47,123 bases of DNA from Clostridia bacterium (GTDB lineage: Bacteria > Bacillota > Clostridia > TANB77 > UBA1234), in the NCBI GenBank assembly GCA_017469465.1, contig JAFUGH010000054.1, positions 1 to 47,123 on the forward strand, in the 5' to 3' direction. The position numbers and the translations under genes are program-made. Positions 8,262 through 18,311 of this stretch are shown here, one piece after another. The notes under the pieces are model-generated. The model saw only the letters and a list, made by a program, of their open reading frames with translations. It searched no databases and was not told where the DNA came from. The stretch's first letter is position 1, and every line of letters begins with the position of its first letter.

Positions 8262-11150
8262 ATGGGAAAATTTGGAAAGATGAAAGTACATGAATTAGCC
8301 AAAATACTTAATATGTCTAGTAAGGAACTTTTAGACAAGTTAATAGCTATGAAATATGATGTGAAAAATCATATGTCTACATTAACTGAAGATGAGGTGT
8401 TACAAATTAAAAAGGCGCTTAGTAAAAGTGACAGCGTTCGAATACAAAATAATGAAATTAAAAAGACCAAAAAAGCGCCAGTGTCTCCTGTAATTATTAG
8501 AAGAGAGGTTACTAGAATTGAAACAATGCCAGAAGAACGTAAAAAAGCACCCAAAAATAATGATGATGCATTTGGCGTTGTTCAAAGAAGATCTGATGTT
8601 TCTATGAATATAAAATATAGAACTCCTCCTAAAAAGGTTGCTAGTATAACACCGCAAAAATCAAAAGAGGAGATTAAAATAGAAGACAAAAATGAAACAG
8701 TACCTTCTCAAGCTATTGCTTCAAAAAAAGAAGAAATGGATACTAATGTGGTAAATAAGCAGGATAATGTCAAAGAGCCAAAAAAAACCATAGCAAAAGC
8801 TGAGCAAAATGAAAAAAGACAAGTTATGTCTAAAGAAGAAAAGAAAGAATTTAGAAAAGAATTTAATAAAAATAATTCAACATTTGAGAGTAGAAGACAA
8901 TTCAATAAAGATGGAAAAGATAATAGAGAAGGAAATGATACTCGCGAAAGTAAAGATGCAAGAAAATTTGATAATAAGAGATTTGACGGTAATAAGAAAT
9001 TTGATGGTCAAAAGAAAAATAATTTTCAAAAGAATAATGCGGGCAATAAGGTAGAAAAAGATATTCAAGGAATTCTTTCAAATCAAGAAACATCACAAAA
9101 AGATGTTGCTAGAGATGCGGTTAGAACACAATACAAGGATAAAGAGAAAGATAATAGAAAGTTTGAAGATTCTTCGAAAAAGAATGGTAAATTAAAATCA
9201 CCTAAGGGTGGAAGAGAAGAAATTAATTTGGGTAAGCTTAAAGATTTACAATCTGAAAGTAAGTTATCTAATATGTTTGATGATACAGAAAGCAAGATGT
9301 TTGATTACTATGATTTATCAAAAGGAAATAGAGGAAAGAAGAAGAACAAGAAAAAGGTATTAGAGAGTAAGGAACATATTGAGCAAAAGATTTTTGAACT
9401 TACAGAAATTGAAATTCCAGAGACAATTACAGTCAAAGAATTATCGGAGAAACTTAAGAAAACAGCTTCTGAAGTAATTAAAAAGTTAATGGGATATGGA
9501 ATCATGGCAACATTAAACAATGAATTGGATTTTGATACAGCCTTTTTAGTTGCTTCTGAATTTGGTGTTAATGCAACGAAAAAAGAAGTTGTTTCTTATG
9601 AGGATATTTTGTTTGATGATAGCGATGATAATGAAGAAGATTTAGAGCAAAGACCTCCAATAGTAGTAGTAATGGGACACGTTGACCACGGAAAAACATC
9701 ATTACTTGATGCAATTCGTTCTACCAATGTAATTGAACGTGAAGCAGGTGGTATTACGCAACATATAGGTGCATATAAAGTTGAAATAAATGGAAGAGAA
9801 ATTACATTTTTAGATACACCTGGTCATGAAGCATTTACGGCTATGAGAGCGAGGGGAGCTCAAGTTACAGATATTGCAATCATTATTATTGCAGCAAATG
9901 ATGGCATAATGCCACAAACAGTTGAGGCAATTAATCATGCAAAGGCAGCTGGCGTTTCGATTATTGTTGCAATTAATAAGATTGATGTAGAGGGTGCTAA
10001 TATCGATAAGGTGAAACAAGAATTAACGGAGTATGGTCTTGTACCAGAAGAATGGGGTGGAGACACCATTTGTGTGCCTATTTCTGCAAAACAACACAAA
10101 AATATTGATTCGCTTTTAGAAATGGTTCTACTAGTTGCAGATATGAAAGATTTGAAATCAAATCCTAATAAGCAATCAAAAGGAACAGTAATTGAAGCTA
10201 GACTTGATAAAAATACAGGTATTACTGCATCACTTCTAGTTCAAAGGGGTACACTAAATATTGGTGATACAATTGTTGTAGGAAGTGTTATTGGTAAAAT
10301 TAGAACAATGGTTGATGATACTGGAAGAAAAGTAAAGAGTGCTGGACCGTCTACACCAGTTGAAGTAACAGGCCTTCCAGAAGTACCAGTTGCAGGTGAA
10401 ACTTTCTATGAAGTTGAAAATGAAAAAGTAGCTAAGCATTTAATTGAAAAGAGAAAGAGCAAAGAAAGAGAAGACATGATTAAAAGAAATGCACCAGTTA
10501 CTTTAGATAATTTATTTAATCAAATTGAAGAAGGTAAGTTAAAAGATTTAAATATTATTATTAAGGCAGATGTTCAAGGATCTGCACAAGCTATTAGACA
10601 ATCATTAGAAAAAATTCAAAATGAGGAAGCTAGAGTTAGAATTATTCATTGTAATGTTGGAGGAATTACAGAATCAGATGTTACACTTGCTAAAGTAACG
10701 AATTCAATTATTATTGGTTTTAATGTTAGACCTGATCCAATGGCAAAATCTATTGCTGATAAGGAAAATGTTGAGATAAAAATATATTCTGTAATTTATA
10801 ATGCAATTGATGATGTTACTGCAGCATTGAAGGGAATGCTACAACCTAAATATAAAGAAGTTATTCAGGGTCAAGCTGAAGTTAGGCAAGTATTTAAAAT
10901 TACAAACGTTGGTATGATTGCGGGTTGTTATGTTATAGATGGAAAAATAGTTAGAAATTCTGGACTTCGTGTTATTAGAGATAATGTTGTAATTCATACT
11001 GGAAAACTTGCTTCTTTGAAGAGAATGAAGGATGATGCAAGAGAAGTTGCAAGTGGATATGAATGTGGTGTTCAAATTGAAGACTACAGTGATATTAAAG
11101 TAGGAGATATATTGGAGTCATATATTATGGAAGAAATCAAAGTAGATTAA
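8262..11150 (+). CDS. infB: Translation initiation factor IF-2
   Basis: A 962-residue GTPase that places fMet-tRNA on the 30S subunit. An IF2_N module ([21 protein letters not shown]) opens the protein. A long, highly charged Lys/Asn/Glu-rich linker covers about residues 65-370, and a second IF2_N-like module lies at about 385-440. The G domain has GHVDHGKTS (about 470), DTPGHEAF (about 517) and NKID (about 571), followed by domains II to IV. The start is taken at ATG 8262, 13 bases after GGAGG, a slightly long spacing; the open frame extends to a TTG at 8235 that overlaps ylxR. The enlarged low-complexity linker has strong Asn/Lys bias, as expected at this base composition. Confidence 0.96.
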   Translation: MGKFGKMKVHELAKILNMSSKELLDKLIAMKYDVKNHMSTLTEDEVLQIKKALSKSDSVRIQNNEIKKTKKAPVSPVIIRREVTRIETMPEERKKAPKNNDDAFGVVQRRSDVSMNIKYRTPPKKVASITPQKSKEEIKIEDKNETVPSQAIASKKEEMDTNVVNKQDNVKEPKKTIAKAEQNEKRQVMSKEEKKEFRKEFNKNNSTFESRRQFNKDGKDNREGNDTRESKDARKFDNKRFDGNKKFDGQKKNNFQKNNAGNKVEKDIQGILSNQETSQKDVARDAVRTQYKDKEKDNRKFEDSSKKNGKLKSPKGGREEINLGKLKDLQSESKLSNMFDDTESKMFDYYDLSKGNRGKKKNKKKVLESKEHIEQKIFELTEIEIPETITVKELSEKLKKTASEVIKKLMGYGIMATLNNELDFDTAFLVASEFGVNATKKEVVSYEDILFDDSDDNEEDLEQRPPIVVVMGHVDHGKTSLLDAIRSTNVIEREAGGITQHIGAYKVEINGREITFLDTPGHEAFTAMRARGAQVTDIAIIIIAANDGIMPQTVEAINHAKAAGVSIIVAINKIDVEGANIDKVKQELTEYGLVPEEWGGDTICVPISAKQHKNIDSLLEMVLLVADMKDLKSNPNKQSKGTVIEARLDKNTGITASLLVQRGTLNIGDTIVVGSVIGKIRTMVDDTGRKVKSAGPSTPVEVTGLPEVPVAGETFYEVENEKVAKHLIEKRKSKEREDMIKRNAPVTLDNLFNQIEEGKLKDLNIIIKADVQGSAQAIRQSLEKIQNEEARVRIIHCNVGGITESDVTLAKVTNSIIIGFNVRPDPMAKSIADKENVEIKIYSVIYNAIDDVTAALKGMLQPKYKEVIQGQAEVRQVFKITNVGMIAGCYVIDGKIVRNSGLRVIRDNVVIHTGKLASLKRMKDDAREVASGYECGVQIEDYSDIKVGDILESYIMEEIKVD

Positions 11151-11168
11151 CGATTTGAAAAAACTTTG

Positions 11169-11257
11169 GGTAATTTCTGTGTTAGGCTTCGCTTCAAGTG
11201 TCCTCAACGTGCAACAGCACGCCTTCGGCACTTTCACTCGCCTGCCGTGAAATTACC
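11169..11257 (+). other. Nested imperfect palindrome, structured element between infB and rbfA
   Basis: Four nested inverted pairs fold this 89-base stretch into one long hairpin: GGTAATTTC (11169-11177) with GAAATTACC (11249-11257), AGGC with GCCT, AAGTG (11196-11200) with CACTT (11229-11233), and CGTGC (11208-11212) with GCACG (11217-11221). It is much richer in GC than its surroundings. It has no U-tract, so a simple terminator is unlikely. It may be a mobile palindromic element or a structured leader or processing site for rbfA mRNA. Confidence 0.6.
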
Positions 11258-11349
11258 TTAAATATTTTCCAAATCTGAAAGTGTGCATATTAAGATTTTT
11301 GAATGAATGATGTTATAAAAGAAACATAATTTTGAAAGGACGAAAGTAA

Positions 11350-11712
11350 ATGGAAAGAACGGAAAGAATTGAAGAAGAAATTAAGAAAGTTGCTAGTAAG
11401 GTAATTGGGCAAGAGTTAAAAGATCCAAGACTTACAGGTCTTATTAGTGTAACAAAAGTTTCTATTACTAGAGATTTAAAATATTGCAAAATTTACGTAA
11501 GTATGCTTGGAACAAAAGACATTCAAGAAGCTATGCTTGCATTAAAATCTGGAAGTGGACTTGTTAGAAAAGCCATTGGAGATAACATTAGAATGCATTC
11601 TACTCCAGAAGTTATTTTTGAATTTGATAATTCACTAGAATATGGGGCACATATTCAAAATGTTATCAATGAATTAAATATACAACATGATGAAGAAAAT
11701 GAAGATGAATAA
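11350..11712 (+). CDS. rbfA: Ribosome-binding factor A
   Basis: A 120-residue KH-fold protein needed for 16S rRNA 5'-end processing and 30S maturation. Typical features: MERTERIEEEIKKVASKVI at the N-terminus, the LTGLISVTKVSITRDLKYCKIYVSML strand pair, and the LRKAI..MHSTPEVIFEFDNS type segment near the end (here VRKAIGDNIRMHSTPEVIFEFD). Ribosome site GAAAGGAC, ten bases upstream. Follows infB after a 199-base gap that contains a large palindrome, so it may have its own control. Confidence 0.95.
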   Translation: MERTERIEEEIKKVASKVIGQELKDPRLTGLISVTKVSITRDLKYCKIYVSMLGTKDIQEAMLALKSGSGLVRKAIGDNIRMHSTPEVIFEFDNSLEYGAHIQNVINELNIQHDEENEDE

Positions 11713-11721
11713 TAATTAGCT

Positions 11722-11746
11722 TATAGCGAACAAGATTCGTTACTAT
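11722..11746 (-). repeat. Diverged copy of the 25-bp dispersed palindrome
   Basis: On the minus strand it reads ATAGTAACGAAT then CTTGTTCGCTATA, the same layout as the GTAGCGGCGAAC / GTTCGCCATA family but with several changes. It lies 16 bases before a second copy in the rbfA-nrnA gap. Confidence 0.5.
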
Positions 11747-11762
11747 GCTGATACACATTTTA

Positions 11763-11787
11763 CAGTGGAGCATGGCGTGCTCCACTA
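11763..11787 (+). repeat. Copy of the 25-bp dispersed palindrome (GGAGC arm type)
   Basis: AGTGGAGCA and TGCTCCACT form a perfect 9-bp inverted repeat around TGGCG. The arm sequence GGAGCA..TGCTCC matches the copy at 33832. It sits just upstream of the nrnA ribosome site, so it would form a hairpin in the mRNA. Confidence 0.7.
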
Positions 11788-11807
11788 TTTTAGTAAAGGA
11801 GAAAAAG

Positions 11808-12761
11808 ATGTCTGTTTTAGAAAATATAAAAGAGAGTATTTTAGCAAGTAATTCAATTGTAATTCTTACACATGAAAATCCAGATGGAGATGCAGTAGGA
11901 AGTTCATTAGCTATGATGTTAGCTCTAAAAAAAATTGGAAAAAAAGTTGATGTGGTAATTCCAAGCTTAAATAAAATGTATGACATTTTACCTGGCTATG
12001 AAGATATAAAAAAATATGCTGAAGAAAATGATAATTATGACTTATGTATTGCATTAGATAGTGCTGATTTAGAAAGACTTCATAGTTGCAAAGAAGTATT
12101 TGAAAAAGCAGAGAATACGATTGTGATTGACCACCATATAACTAATCAGAATTTTGGGGATGTAAATTACGTTAATGCAGCAGCTTCATCTACTTGTCAA
12201 AATTTGGTCGTTGTAATAGGGTATTTGGATATTGCAATTAGCAAAGATATTGCTATGTGCTTATATACTGGAATTCTTACAGATACAGGTGGCTTTAGGT
12301 ATAATGTTCAAATTGAGACATTTGAAATTGCAGCAATGCTTTTGGAAACAGGAATCGATATAGCTAAAATTTATCGAAACTTTTTTGATTTAACTACTAT
12401 GGCTAGAACCAAGGTTTTGGGGAAAGCATTAGATAGGTTGGAACTTTTATCTAATGGAAAAGTTGCATTTACATATATTACAAAAGAAGACGAAGAAAAG
12501 TACGACTTAATGGATGGTGATCATGAGGGAATTGTTAATTATGGACGAGATATAGAAAATGTGGAAGTATCAATTTTTGTTCGCCAAATAGATGAAAAAT
12601 ATAAAGTAAGCATGAGATCAAATGAATATCTTGATGTATCACTTATTGCTTCAAAATATGGTGGTGGAGGACATATGAAGGCAGCGGGATTGACTAGCAA
12701 TATGTCATTTGATCTATTAAAACAAACTTTAGTAGCTGAAATTGAAAAACAACTTAAATAA
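11808..12761 (+). CDS. nrnA: Bifunctional oligoribonuclease / pAp phosphatase, DHH family
   Basis: A 317-residue phosphoesterase that degrades short RNA oligomers and, in relatives, dephosphorylates pAp. DHH-domain motifs are THENPDGDAVGSS (about residues 19-31), ALDSAD, and the name-giving IDHH (about 106-109). The C-terminal DHHA1 domain has SKYGGGGHMKAAG (about 282-294). The start is taken at the ATG after AAAGGAG; an upstream in-frame ATG at 11745 runs through the palindromic repeat and has no site. The order rbfA-nrnA-truB is standard in Firmicutes. Confidence 0.94.
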   Translation: MSVLENIKESILASNSIVILTHENPDGDAVGSSLAMMLALKKIGKKVDVVIPSLNKMYDILPGYEDIKKYAEENDNYDLCIALDSADLERLHSCKEVFEKAENTIVIDHHITNQNFGDVNYVNAAASSTCQNLVVVIGYLDIAISKDIAMCLYTGILTDTGGFRYNVQIETFEIAAMLLETGIDIAKIYRNFFDLTTMARTKVLGKALDRLELLSNGKVAFTYITKEDEEKYDLMDGDHEGIVNYGRDIENVEVSIFVRQIDEKYKVSMRSNEYLDVSLIASKYGGGGHMKAAGLTSNMSFDLLKQTLVAEIEKQLK

Positions 12762-12813
12762 TATATAAATCATTTTTCTAGTACAAAATGAAATAAAGAA
12801 TGGAGGAGTACCT

Positions 12814-13653
12814 ATGGATGGAGTTTTCATTATTGACAAAGAAGAAGGAGTTAGCTCACATGATGTTGTTGCAGAATTAAGGCATATTATGGGAACAAAG
12901 AGAATTGGACATACTGGAACATTAGATCCGATAGCAACAGGTGCTTTGGTTATTTGCGTTAATAGAGCAACAAAATTAGTGCAATACTTAACATGTGATG
13001 ATAAGACATATGAAGTTGAAATGAAGTTTGGAGTAAAAACGGATACGGGAGATAGGTCTGGAAAAATTGTAAAAAGGGGAACGAGTGAAATTGATACTTC
13101 AAAACTTGGTGAGGTACTTGGAAGTTTTATAGGAAAGCAAAAACAAATTCCACCTATGTATTCTGCAGTTAAGGTCAACGGAAAAAAATTGTATGAGTAT
13201 GCAAGAAAAAATCAAATCATTGAAAGAGAACCTAGAGATATAGAGATATATGACATATATGATGCATTTTATGATGAGGGAATACTACGATATACAATTC
13301 ATTGTTCAAAGGGAACGTATATAAGAACTATTTGCGAGGATATAGCTGAAAGACTTGGAACTTATGGTACAATGATGGAATTAAGGAGAACTCAAATAGG
13401 AGATTTCACAGTGGATCAAGCTATTAAAGTTGCTGATGCAACGGAAGACAAAATGATTAGTCTTGAGGAATTGATTGATAAAGAAGTAACGATAAAGAAA
13501 GAAAAACTTTTTAAATTAGTAAATGGAATGGAACTATATGAAAATAAACCAGACGGAGTTTATAAAATTTATATAGATAACTATGTCAAGAAAAAATTTA
13601 TCGGAGTTGGTATTTTAAAGAATAAATATTTAAAAAGAGAAATAATATTGTAA
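12814..13653 (+). CDS. truB: tRNA pseudouridine-55 synthase TruB
   Basis: A 279-residue enzyme that makes pseudouridine 55 in the T-arm of tRNAs. The catalytic motif GHTGTLDPIATGAL (about residues 32-45) carries the nucleophile Asp38. Also seen are the KxxYEVEMKFG strand, the IPPMYSAVKVNGKKLYEYAR motif and a PUA-like C-terminal tail. Ribosome site TGGAGGAG. Neither ribF nor rpsO follows, unlike many Firmicutes. Instead, an RNA methyltransferase gene comes next after 83 bases. Confidence 0.95.
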   Translation: MDGVFIIDKEEGVSSHDVVAELRHIMGTKRIGHTGTLDPIATGALVICVNRATKLVQYLTCDDKTYEVEMKFGVKTDTGDRSGKIVKRGTSEIDTSKLGEVLGSFIGKQKQIPPMYSAVKVNGKKLYEYARKNQIIEREPRDIEIYDIYDAFYDEGILRYTIHCSKGTYIRTICEDIAERLGTYGTMMELRRTQIGDFTVDQAIKVADATEDKMISLEELIDKEVTIKKEKLFKLVNGMELYENKPDGVYKIYIDNYVKKKFIGVGILKNKYLKREIIL

Positions 13654-13736
13654 TTATTTGACGCACGATTTAATTTGAAGTGAATCTTCGTTTATGATAA
13701 CGTTTAATTATTATAAACGGAAAGGAGAGATTATTT

Positions 13737-15077
13737 GTGGTAGAAAAAAATCAAGAATATGAAGTCGATATTCAAGATATAGGGGTTAATGGAGAAGGAA
13801 TTGCAAGGATAAATGGATATATAACTTTTGTAAAAGGTGCCTTAATAGGAGAAAAAGCTAATATTAAAATTGTTAAAGTGAATAAGGATTATGGATATGG
13901 AAAACTTTTGAAATTAATACAGTTTTCTAATGATAGAGAAGAGCCTATGTGCCCTAATTTTGGCAGATGCGGTGGATGTAATTTGCAACATTTAAACTAT
14001 GAGGCTCAATTAAAACATAAACTTGAAGTAGTAAGGTCTACACTTAGAAAACAATTAGGATACGAACCATTAGTGGAAGAAATAATAGGAATGGGAATTC
14101 CATTTTATTATAGAAATAAAGCACAATATCCAGTTAGTGATGGAAAAATTGGCTTTTATTCTGATAGGTCACATGATTTGATTGAAAACGATGTTTGCTA
14201 CATACAAAATGAAGTAACGGATAAAACCGCCAAAAATGTTTTTAAAATTTTGATGGATAACGGAATTAATTCATATGATGAAAAAAGTGGCAAAGGAACG
14301 ATTAGGCATATTATTACGAGAATAGCTATGAATACTGGCGAATTAATGCTTATTCTTGTTACAAATGGAAAAACTTTGAAAAATAAAGAGAAGATAATTA
14401 AAGAAATTGTTAATCTTCATCCAAATGTAACTTCAATTATTCAAAATATTAATGAGGAACGTACCAATGTAATATTAGGCAATGAGTGCATCACATTATA
14501 TGGACAAAATTTCATCATAGATAGATTAGAAAATTACAAATTTAAAATTTCTCCTCTTTCATTTTATCAAGTAAATCCACTCCAAACGGAAGTACTATAT
14601 AATATTGCAAAAGATTTTGCCGGATTAACAGGCGAGGAGATAGTATTTGATTTATACTGTGGAATAGGAACTATCTCAATATTTATGGCGGATAGTTGTA
14701 AAAAGGTTTATGGAATAGAAGTAGTGCCACAAGCAATAGATAATGCAAAAGAAAATGCTGAAATGAATGAAGTAAGAAATACGGAATTCTTTGTAGGAAA
14801 AGTAGAAGATGTACTACCAAAACTCTATAATGACGGAATAAAACCAAATGTAATTTTTGTAGATCCACCAAGAAAAGGATGCGATAGTACAGCACTAGAA
14901 ACAATTATGAATTTGAAACCACAAAAGTTAATATGTATTAGTTGTAATCCTGCAACGCTTGCTAGGGATCTAAAAATATTGACAAAAGATTATTTTGAAA
15001 TAGAAAAGATAAAATTAGTGGATATGTTTCCACAAACCAATCATGTGGAAACGGTGTGTGCATTAAATTTGAAATAA
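13737..15077 (+). CDS. rlmD: 23S rRNA (uracil-C5) methyltransferase, RlmD/TrmA family
   Basis: A 446-residue S-adenosylmethionine enzyme that methylates C5 of a uridine in 23S rRNA (RlmCD-type in Firmicutes). It begins with a TRAM RNA-binding domain (1-60). The [4Fe-4S] cysteines are CPNFGRCGGC (about 72-81) and a fourth near 154 (NDVCYI). The SAM site is FDLYCGIGT (about 303-311), with VDPPRKGCD (about 378-386) and the catalytic Cys in ISCNPATLARDL (about 401). Start is GTG, 10 bases after AAAGGAGAG. The exact target uridine cannot be told from sequence. Confidence 0.9.
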   Translation: MVEKNQEYEVDIQDIGVNGEGIARINGYITFVKGALIGEKANIKIVKVNKDYGYGKLLKLIQFSNDREEPMCPNFGRCGGCNLQHLNYEAQLKHKLEVVRSTLRKQLGYEPLVEEIIGMGIPFYYRNKAQYPVSDGKIGFYSDRSHDLIENDVCYIQNEVTDKTAKNVFKILMDNGINSYDEKSGKGTIRHIITRIAMNTGELMLILVTNGKTLKNKEKIIKEIVNLHPNVTSIIQNINEERTNVILGNECITLYGQNFIIDRLENYKFKISPLSFYQVNPLQTEVLYNIAKDFAGLTGEEIVFDLYCGIGTISIFMADSCKKVYGIEVVPQAIDNAKENAEMNEVRNTEFFVGKVEDVLPKLYNDGIKPNVIFVDPPRKGCDSTALETIMNLKPQKLICISCNPATLARDLKILTKDYFEIEKIKLVDMFPQTNHVETVCALNLK

Positions 15078-15086
15078 TTGTATTGT

Positions 15087-15122
15087 AAGAGCTTATGAAC
15101 AGTATTGTTTATAAGCTCTTAA
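15087..15122 (+). terminator. Hairpin after the RlmD-like gene
   Basis: AAGAGCTTAT (15087-15096) pairs perfectly with ATAAGCTCTT (15111-15120). There is no long U-tract after it, so terminator function is likely but not certain. Confidence 0.55.
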
Positions 15123-15402
15123 ATCTCTTGAAAGATGTTTTAAAATATGGTAAATTACATTTAAATATGTTTTAATATAAGAAAAAGATAAGGCCTTTAG
15201 TATGAATAGATTATATGTATCCACCCTTCTCTCTAGCTTTTGATGACATATCATATTGTAAATGAATGGCAATATAATACCAAAATGCTATATAATATTT
15301 AGAGATGGTTAAGATGATAGATTAGAAAATGAATATTATAATTGAGAAAAAGAAAGGTATACTATATAATTATTGTATAGTAATTATGAAAGGAATTAAA
15401 AA

Positions 15403-16180
15403 ATGGATTTAATGTTAGGATTAATGGTGCCATTTATTGGAACAACACTTGGTTCTGCAATGGTATTTTTCATGAAAAATAAAATGAATAATAAGCTAGA
15501 AAAACTATTATTAGGATTTGCTTCTGGTGTGATGATTGCGGCATCTATTTGGTCACTCATTATTCCGTCAATTGAAATGGCGAAAGAGCAGGAAATGATT
15601 TCTTGGATACCAGCTACAATTGGATTTATGCTTGGAATTCTATTTTTATTAGTTTTAGATAGTTTCATTCCGCACTTGCATTTGGGTAGTGACGAACCAG
15701 AAGGCTTAAAAACTAGATTAAAAAAAACAACAATGATGGTATTAGCAGTCACACTACACAATATACCAGAGGGAATGGCAGTACGGAGTCATATATGCAG
15801 GTGCTTTAATTGGAAATGCTGGGATTACAATAGCAGGAGCATTTACACTTGCTCTTGGAATTGCAATTCAAAACTTTCCTGAAGGAGCAATTATTTCTAT
15901 GCCACTTAAAGCAGAAGGAATGAGTAAAGCTAAAGCTTTCTTATATGGAACATTGTCAGGAATTGTTGAACCAATTGCTGCAATAATTACAATATTATTA
16001 ACGAATTTAGTTGTACCGATTCTTCCATATTTACTATCATTTGCAGCAGGTGCAATGATGTATGTTGTCGTAGAAGAATTAATACCTGAATCGCAAAATG
16101 GGGAACATTCAAATATTGGAACAATAGGAGTTGCGATTGGATTTATAATAATGATGATTTTAGATGTTACATTAGGGTAA
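15403..16180 (+). pseudogene. ZIP-family metal transporter (ZupT-like), split by a one-base frameshift
   Basis: The first part (15403 to about 15783) and second part (about 15785-16180) join into one 258-residue ZIP-family divalent metal uptake protein, a normal length. Membrane helices and the signature HNIPEGMAV (about residues 119-127) are present in the first frame; IQNFPEGAIISMPLKAEGMS follows in the second. The break is an extra C at 15784 within GTACGGAGTC: without it the protein reads on as AVGVIYAGALIGNAG. In the first frame translation ends at 15882. Either a true inactivating mutation or a sequence error. The position is not a homopolymer. Ribosome site AAAGGAAT. Metal specificity (Zn, Mn, Fe) is unknown. 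Confidence 0.85.
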
Positions 16181-16236
16181 AGTTTTGAATAATGTAATAA
16201 AAAGAAAAATATATATGAATTTGGAGGAAATAATAT

Positions 16237-17295
16237 ATGGAAGATGAAAATTCAACAATGGAGATTAACTCTGCTAAAAAACATAAAAAGAATATTTTAA
16301 AATACTTGTTAAATATTTTCTTGTTCTTTATATTAATTTATTTGACATTTTCTATATTATTCAAAAATGAAGATGTAGATGAAATATATAGTATTATAGG
16401 TTCTGCAAGCTATAGATTTATTTTCTTAGGTTTTCTATGTATGGGTATCTATTACTTGTGTGAAGCAATTAATTTAAGAAGAACATTACGCGCACTGGAA
16501 GAAAATTGTACTTTTTTATCTGCTATTAAATATGTATTGATTGGTGTTTTTTTTAATTCTATAACACCAGCTGCTTCAGGAGGACAACCGATGCAAATTG
16601 TTTTTATGCACAGGGATGGAATTAAGGTCCCAACTGCTACGGCGTCATTATTACTTAATTTGTTTAGCATGCAAGTTGTTACAATCACGCTTGAAATAGT
16701 TTCTGCGATTTTCTTTCATCAGTATATGGATGGAGGAATTATTGCATTATTTATCATAGGAATCATTTTAAATTTTTCTGCTCTGACACTTATTATAATT
16801 GGCATGTATTCGAAAAAGCTTTCTACTGCTTTAGTAAATTTGGTTGCTAAAATTTTGAAAATGTTAAAAATTAAGAATTATGAAAAAGTAGAAAATAGTA
16901 TGCAAGAAGCATTAGATAAATATAATGAAAGTGCAAAATATATTCGAAGTAATAAAAGAATATTATCAAGGCAATTTCCTATTGCTTATTTGCAACATAT
17001 TGCATATTATTCTGTGCCATTCTTTGTACTTTGCTCGTTTGGACTTCCTAAGCACAGTTATATTTTAATGGTTGCATTGCAATCTATTGTTTTTGGAACA
17101 GTTTCAGGGATTCCTTCTCCAGGTGCTGTTGGAGTTAGTGAAGGTGCTTTTCAGTCTATATTTAGACCTATTTTTACTGAAAATTATATTAATAGTGCTA
17201 TGCTGCTTCACCGATTAGTAAGTTTTTATTTGCCAGTCTCAATTTGTGCAATTGTTGTTATGGTAGGATTATTTACTGCTAAAAAGAAAAAATAA
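16237..17295 (+). CDS. Flippase-like membrane protein (lysylphosphatidylglycerol synthase TM-region family, UPF0104)
   Basis: A 352-residue integral membrane protein with about eight hydrophobic segments, of the family that contains the membrane half of MprF and YbhN-like proteins. The conserved NSITPAASGGQPMQIVFM (about residues 107-124) and SGIPSPGAVGVSEGAFQSIF (about 290-309) motifs are clear. Only the flippase-type half is present, without the aminoacyl-transferase domain, so it may move a lipid or lipid-linked sugar across the membrane; the substrate is unknown. Ribosome site TTGGAGGAAA. Confidence 0.87.
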   Translation: MEDENSTMEINSAKKHKKNILKYLLNIFLFFILIYLTFSILFKNEDVDEIYSIIGSASYRFIFLGFLCMGIYYLCEAINLRRTLRALEENCTFLSAIKYVLIGVFFNSITPAASGGQPMQIVFMHRDGIKVPTATASLLLNLFSMQVVTITLEIVSAIFFHQYMDGGIIALFIIGIILNFSALTLIIIGMYSKKLSTALVNLVAKILKMLKIKNYEKVENSMQEALDKYNESAKYIRSNKRILSRQFPIAYLQHIAYYSVPFFVLCSFGLPKHSYILMVALQSIVFGTVSGIPSPGAVGVSEGAFQSIFRPIFTENYINSAMLLHRLVSFYLPVSICAIVVMVGLFTAKKKK

Positions 17296-17320
17296 TTAAA
17301 TAAAAGAATATAAAAATATT

Positions 17321-17497
17321 ATGCAAGTTCACGGCTTTTATGTTGATGAAGAAATTAATACAATTTCATTTGACTTAATATTTGATTTTGAAGAATTAGA
17401 GCCTGAAAAAGTGATGGAAGATATTATGCAAAAACTAAAAAAACAATTTCCTAAATACGATTATAATATTATTTTAGATACAGATTTTAGTGATTAA
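17321..17497 (+). pseudogene. C-terminal remnant of a cation diffusion facilitator (CDF) transporter
   Basis: A 58-codon frame whose product, beginning MQVHGFYVDEEINTISFDLI and ending DYNIILDTDFSD, matches the cytoplasmic ZT-dimer domain that closes CDF metal exporters. The membrane domain of about 220 residues is missing: the flippase-like gene ends 26 bases upstream. There is no ribosome site. A deletion has probably left only the tail; a free-standing small metal-binding protein is a less likely reading. Confidence 0.7.
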
Positions 17498-17513
17498 ATT
17501 ATGGTAATAGTTA

Positions 17514-18311
17514 TTAATTATCTATGAATTCATAAAAATTTTTAAATATATAGCCTTGTGCTTTTAAGTATTCAATTGAATCTTTTAAAACGAAAGAACT
17601 ATCACTAACATCTTTTGTATCATGCATTAAAATGACCAGCGTATTTTTTCCCTTACTAGTTTGCTTCATATTTTCTAATAATTGATAATTGCTATATTTA
17701 CCCATTGAATCATTGTTTAAGCAATTCCAATCAATATAAAAGTAATCCATTTCTTTCAATAAAGGGAGATAGTTTTCTTTTTGTGTTTTATACAAAGTGC
17801 TCATAAAGCCATTAGGAAATCTAAATACATGTGAACAATACTCATCATCGTCAATTGCATTCCCAATTGCTATATCAGTTTTCTTAATTTCATTAATGAA
17901 ATTATCTTTGCTTTTATATAGAATAGAGTTGTTATGACTATAACTATGATTAGCTATATAGTGTCCTTCTTCGTAAGCCATTTTTACTATTTCAGGGTGA
18001 GCTTCAACTAGTTTCCCAATTACAAAGAATGTTGCCTTCACATTTTCTTCTTTCAAAATAGTTAAAATTTTTGGGGTAATAGAAGTAGTTGGTCCATCAT
18101 CAAATGTGAGATAAGCAATCTTCTCATCTTCTTTTGCTAGTTCGCTAATTGTATCTAAAAGATTATTCGAAATAGCTTTACTATAAACCGGTTGCATTAT
18201 GAAATAATTTGAAAAAACATTTTTTAAAAGAATAATAAATGATACAATTAATAAAGTAAAACATAGTAAGCTCTTTAGAATATTAGATTTGATAAATAAA
18301 ATTATTTTCAT
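17514..18311 (-). CDS. Membrane-anchored polysaccharide deacetylase (NodB domain)
   Basis: A 265-residue carbohydrate esterase 4 protein, probably removing N-acetyl groups from peptidoglycan or another wall polymer outside the cell. One N-terminal membrane segment (about residues 12-30) anchors it. Catalytic motifs in order: TFDDGP (about 69-74, catalytic base and metal Asp), NHSYSH (about 120-125, metal His residues), RFPNG (about 163-167, a form of RxPNG) and LMHDT (about 228-232). It is transcribed convergently with the CDF remnant and divergently from mgtE. Confidence 0.9.
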   Translation of the reverse strand: MKIILFIKSNILKSLLCFTLLIVSFIILLKNVFSNYFIMQPVYSKAISNNLLDTISELAKEDEKIAYLTFDDGPTTSITPKILTILKEENVKATFFVIGKLVEAHPEIVKMAYEEGHYIANHSYSHNNSILYKSKDNFINEIKKTDIAIGNAIDDDEYCSHVFRFPNGFMSTLYKTQKENYLPLLKEMDYFYIDWNCLNNDSMGKYSNYQLLENMKQTSKGKNTLVILMHDTKDVSDSSFVLKDSIEYLKAQGYIFKNFYEFIDN

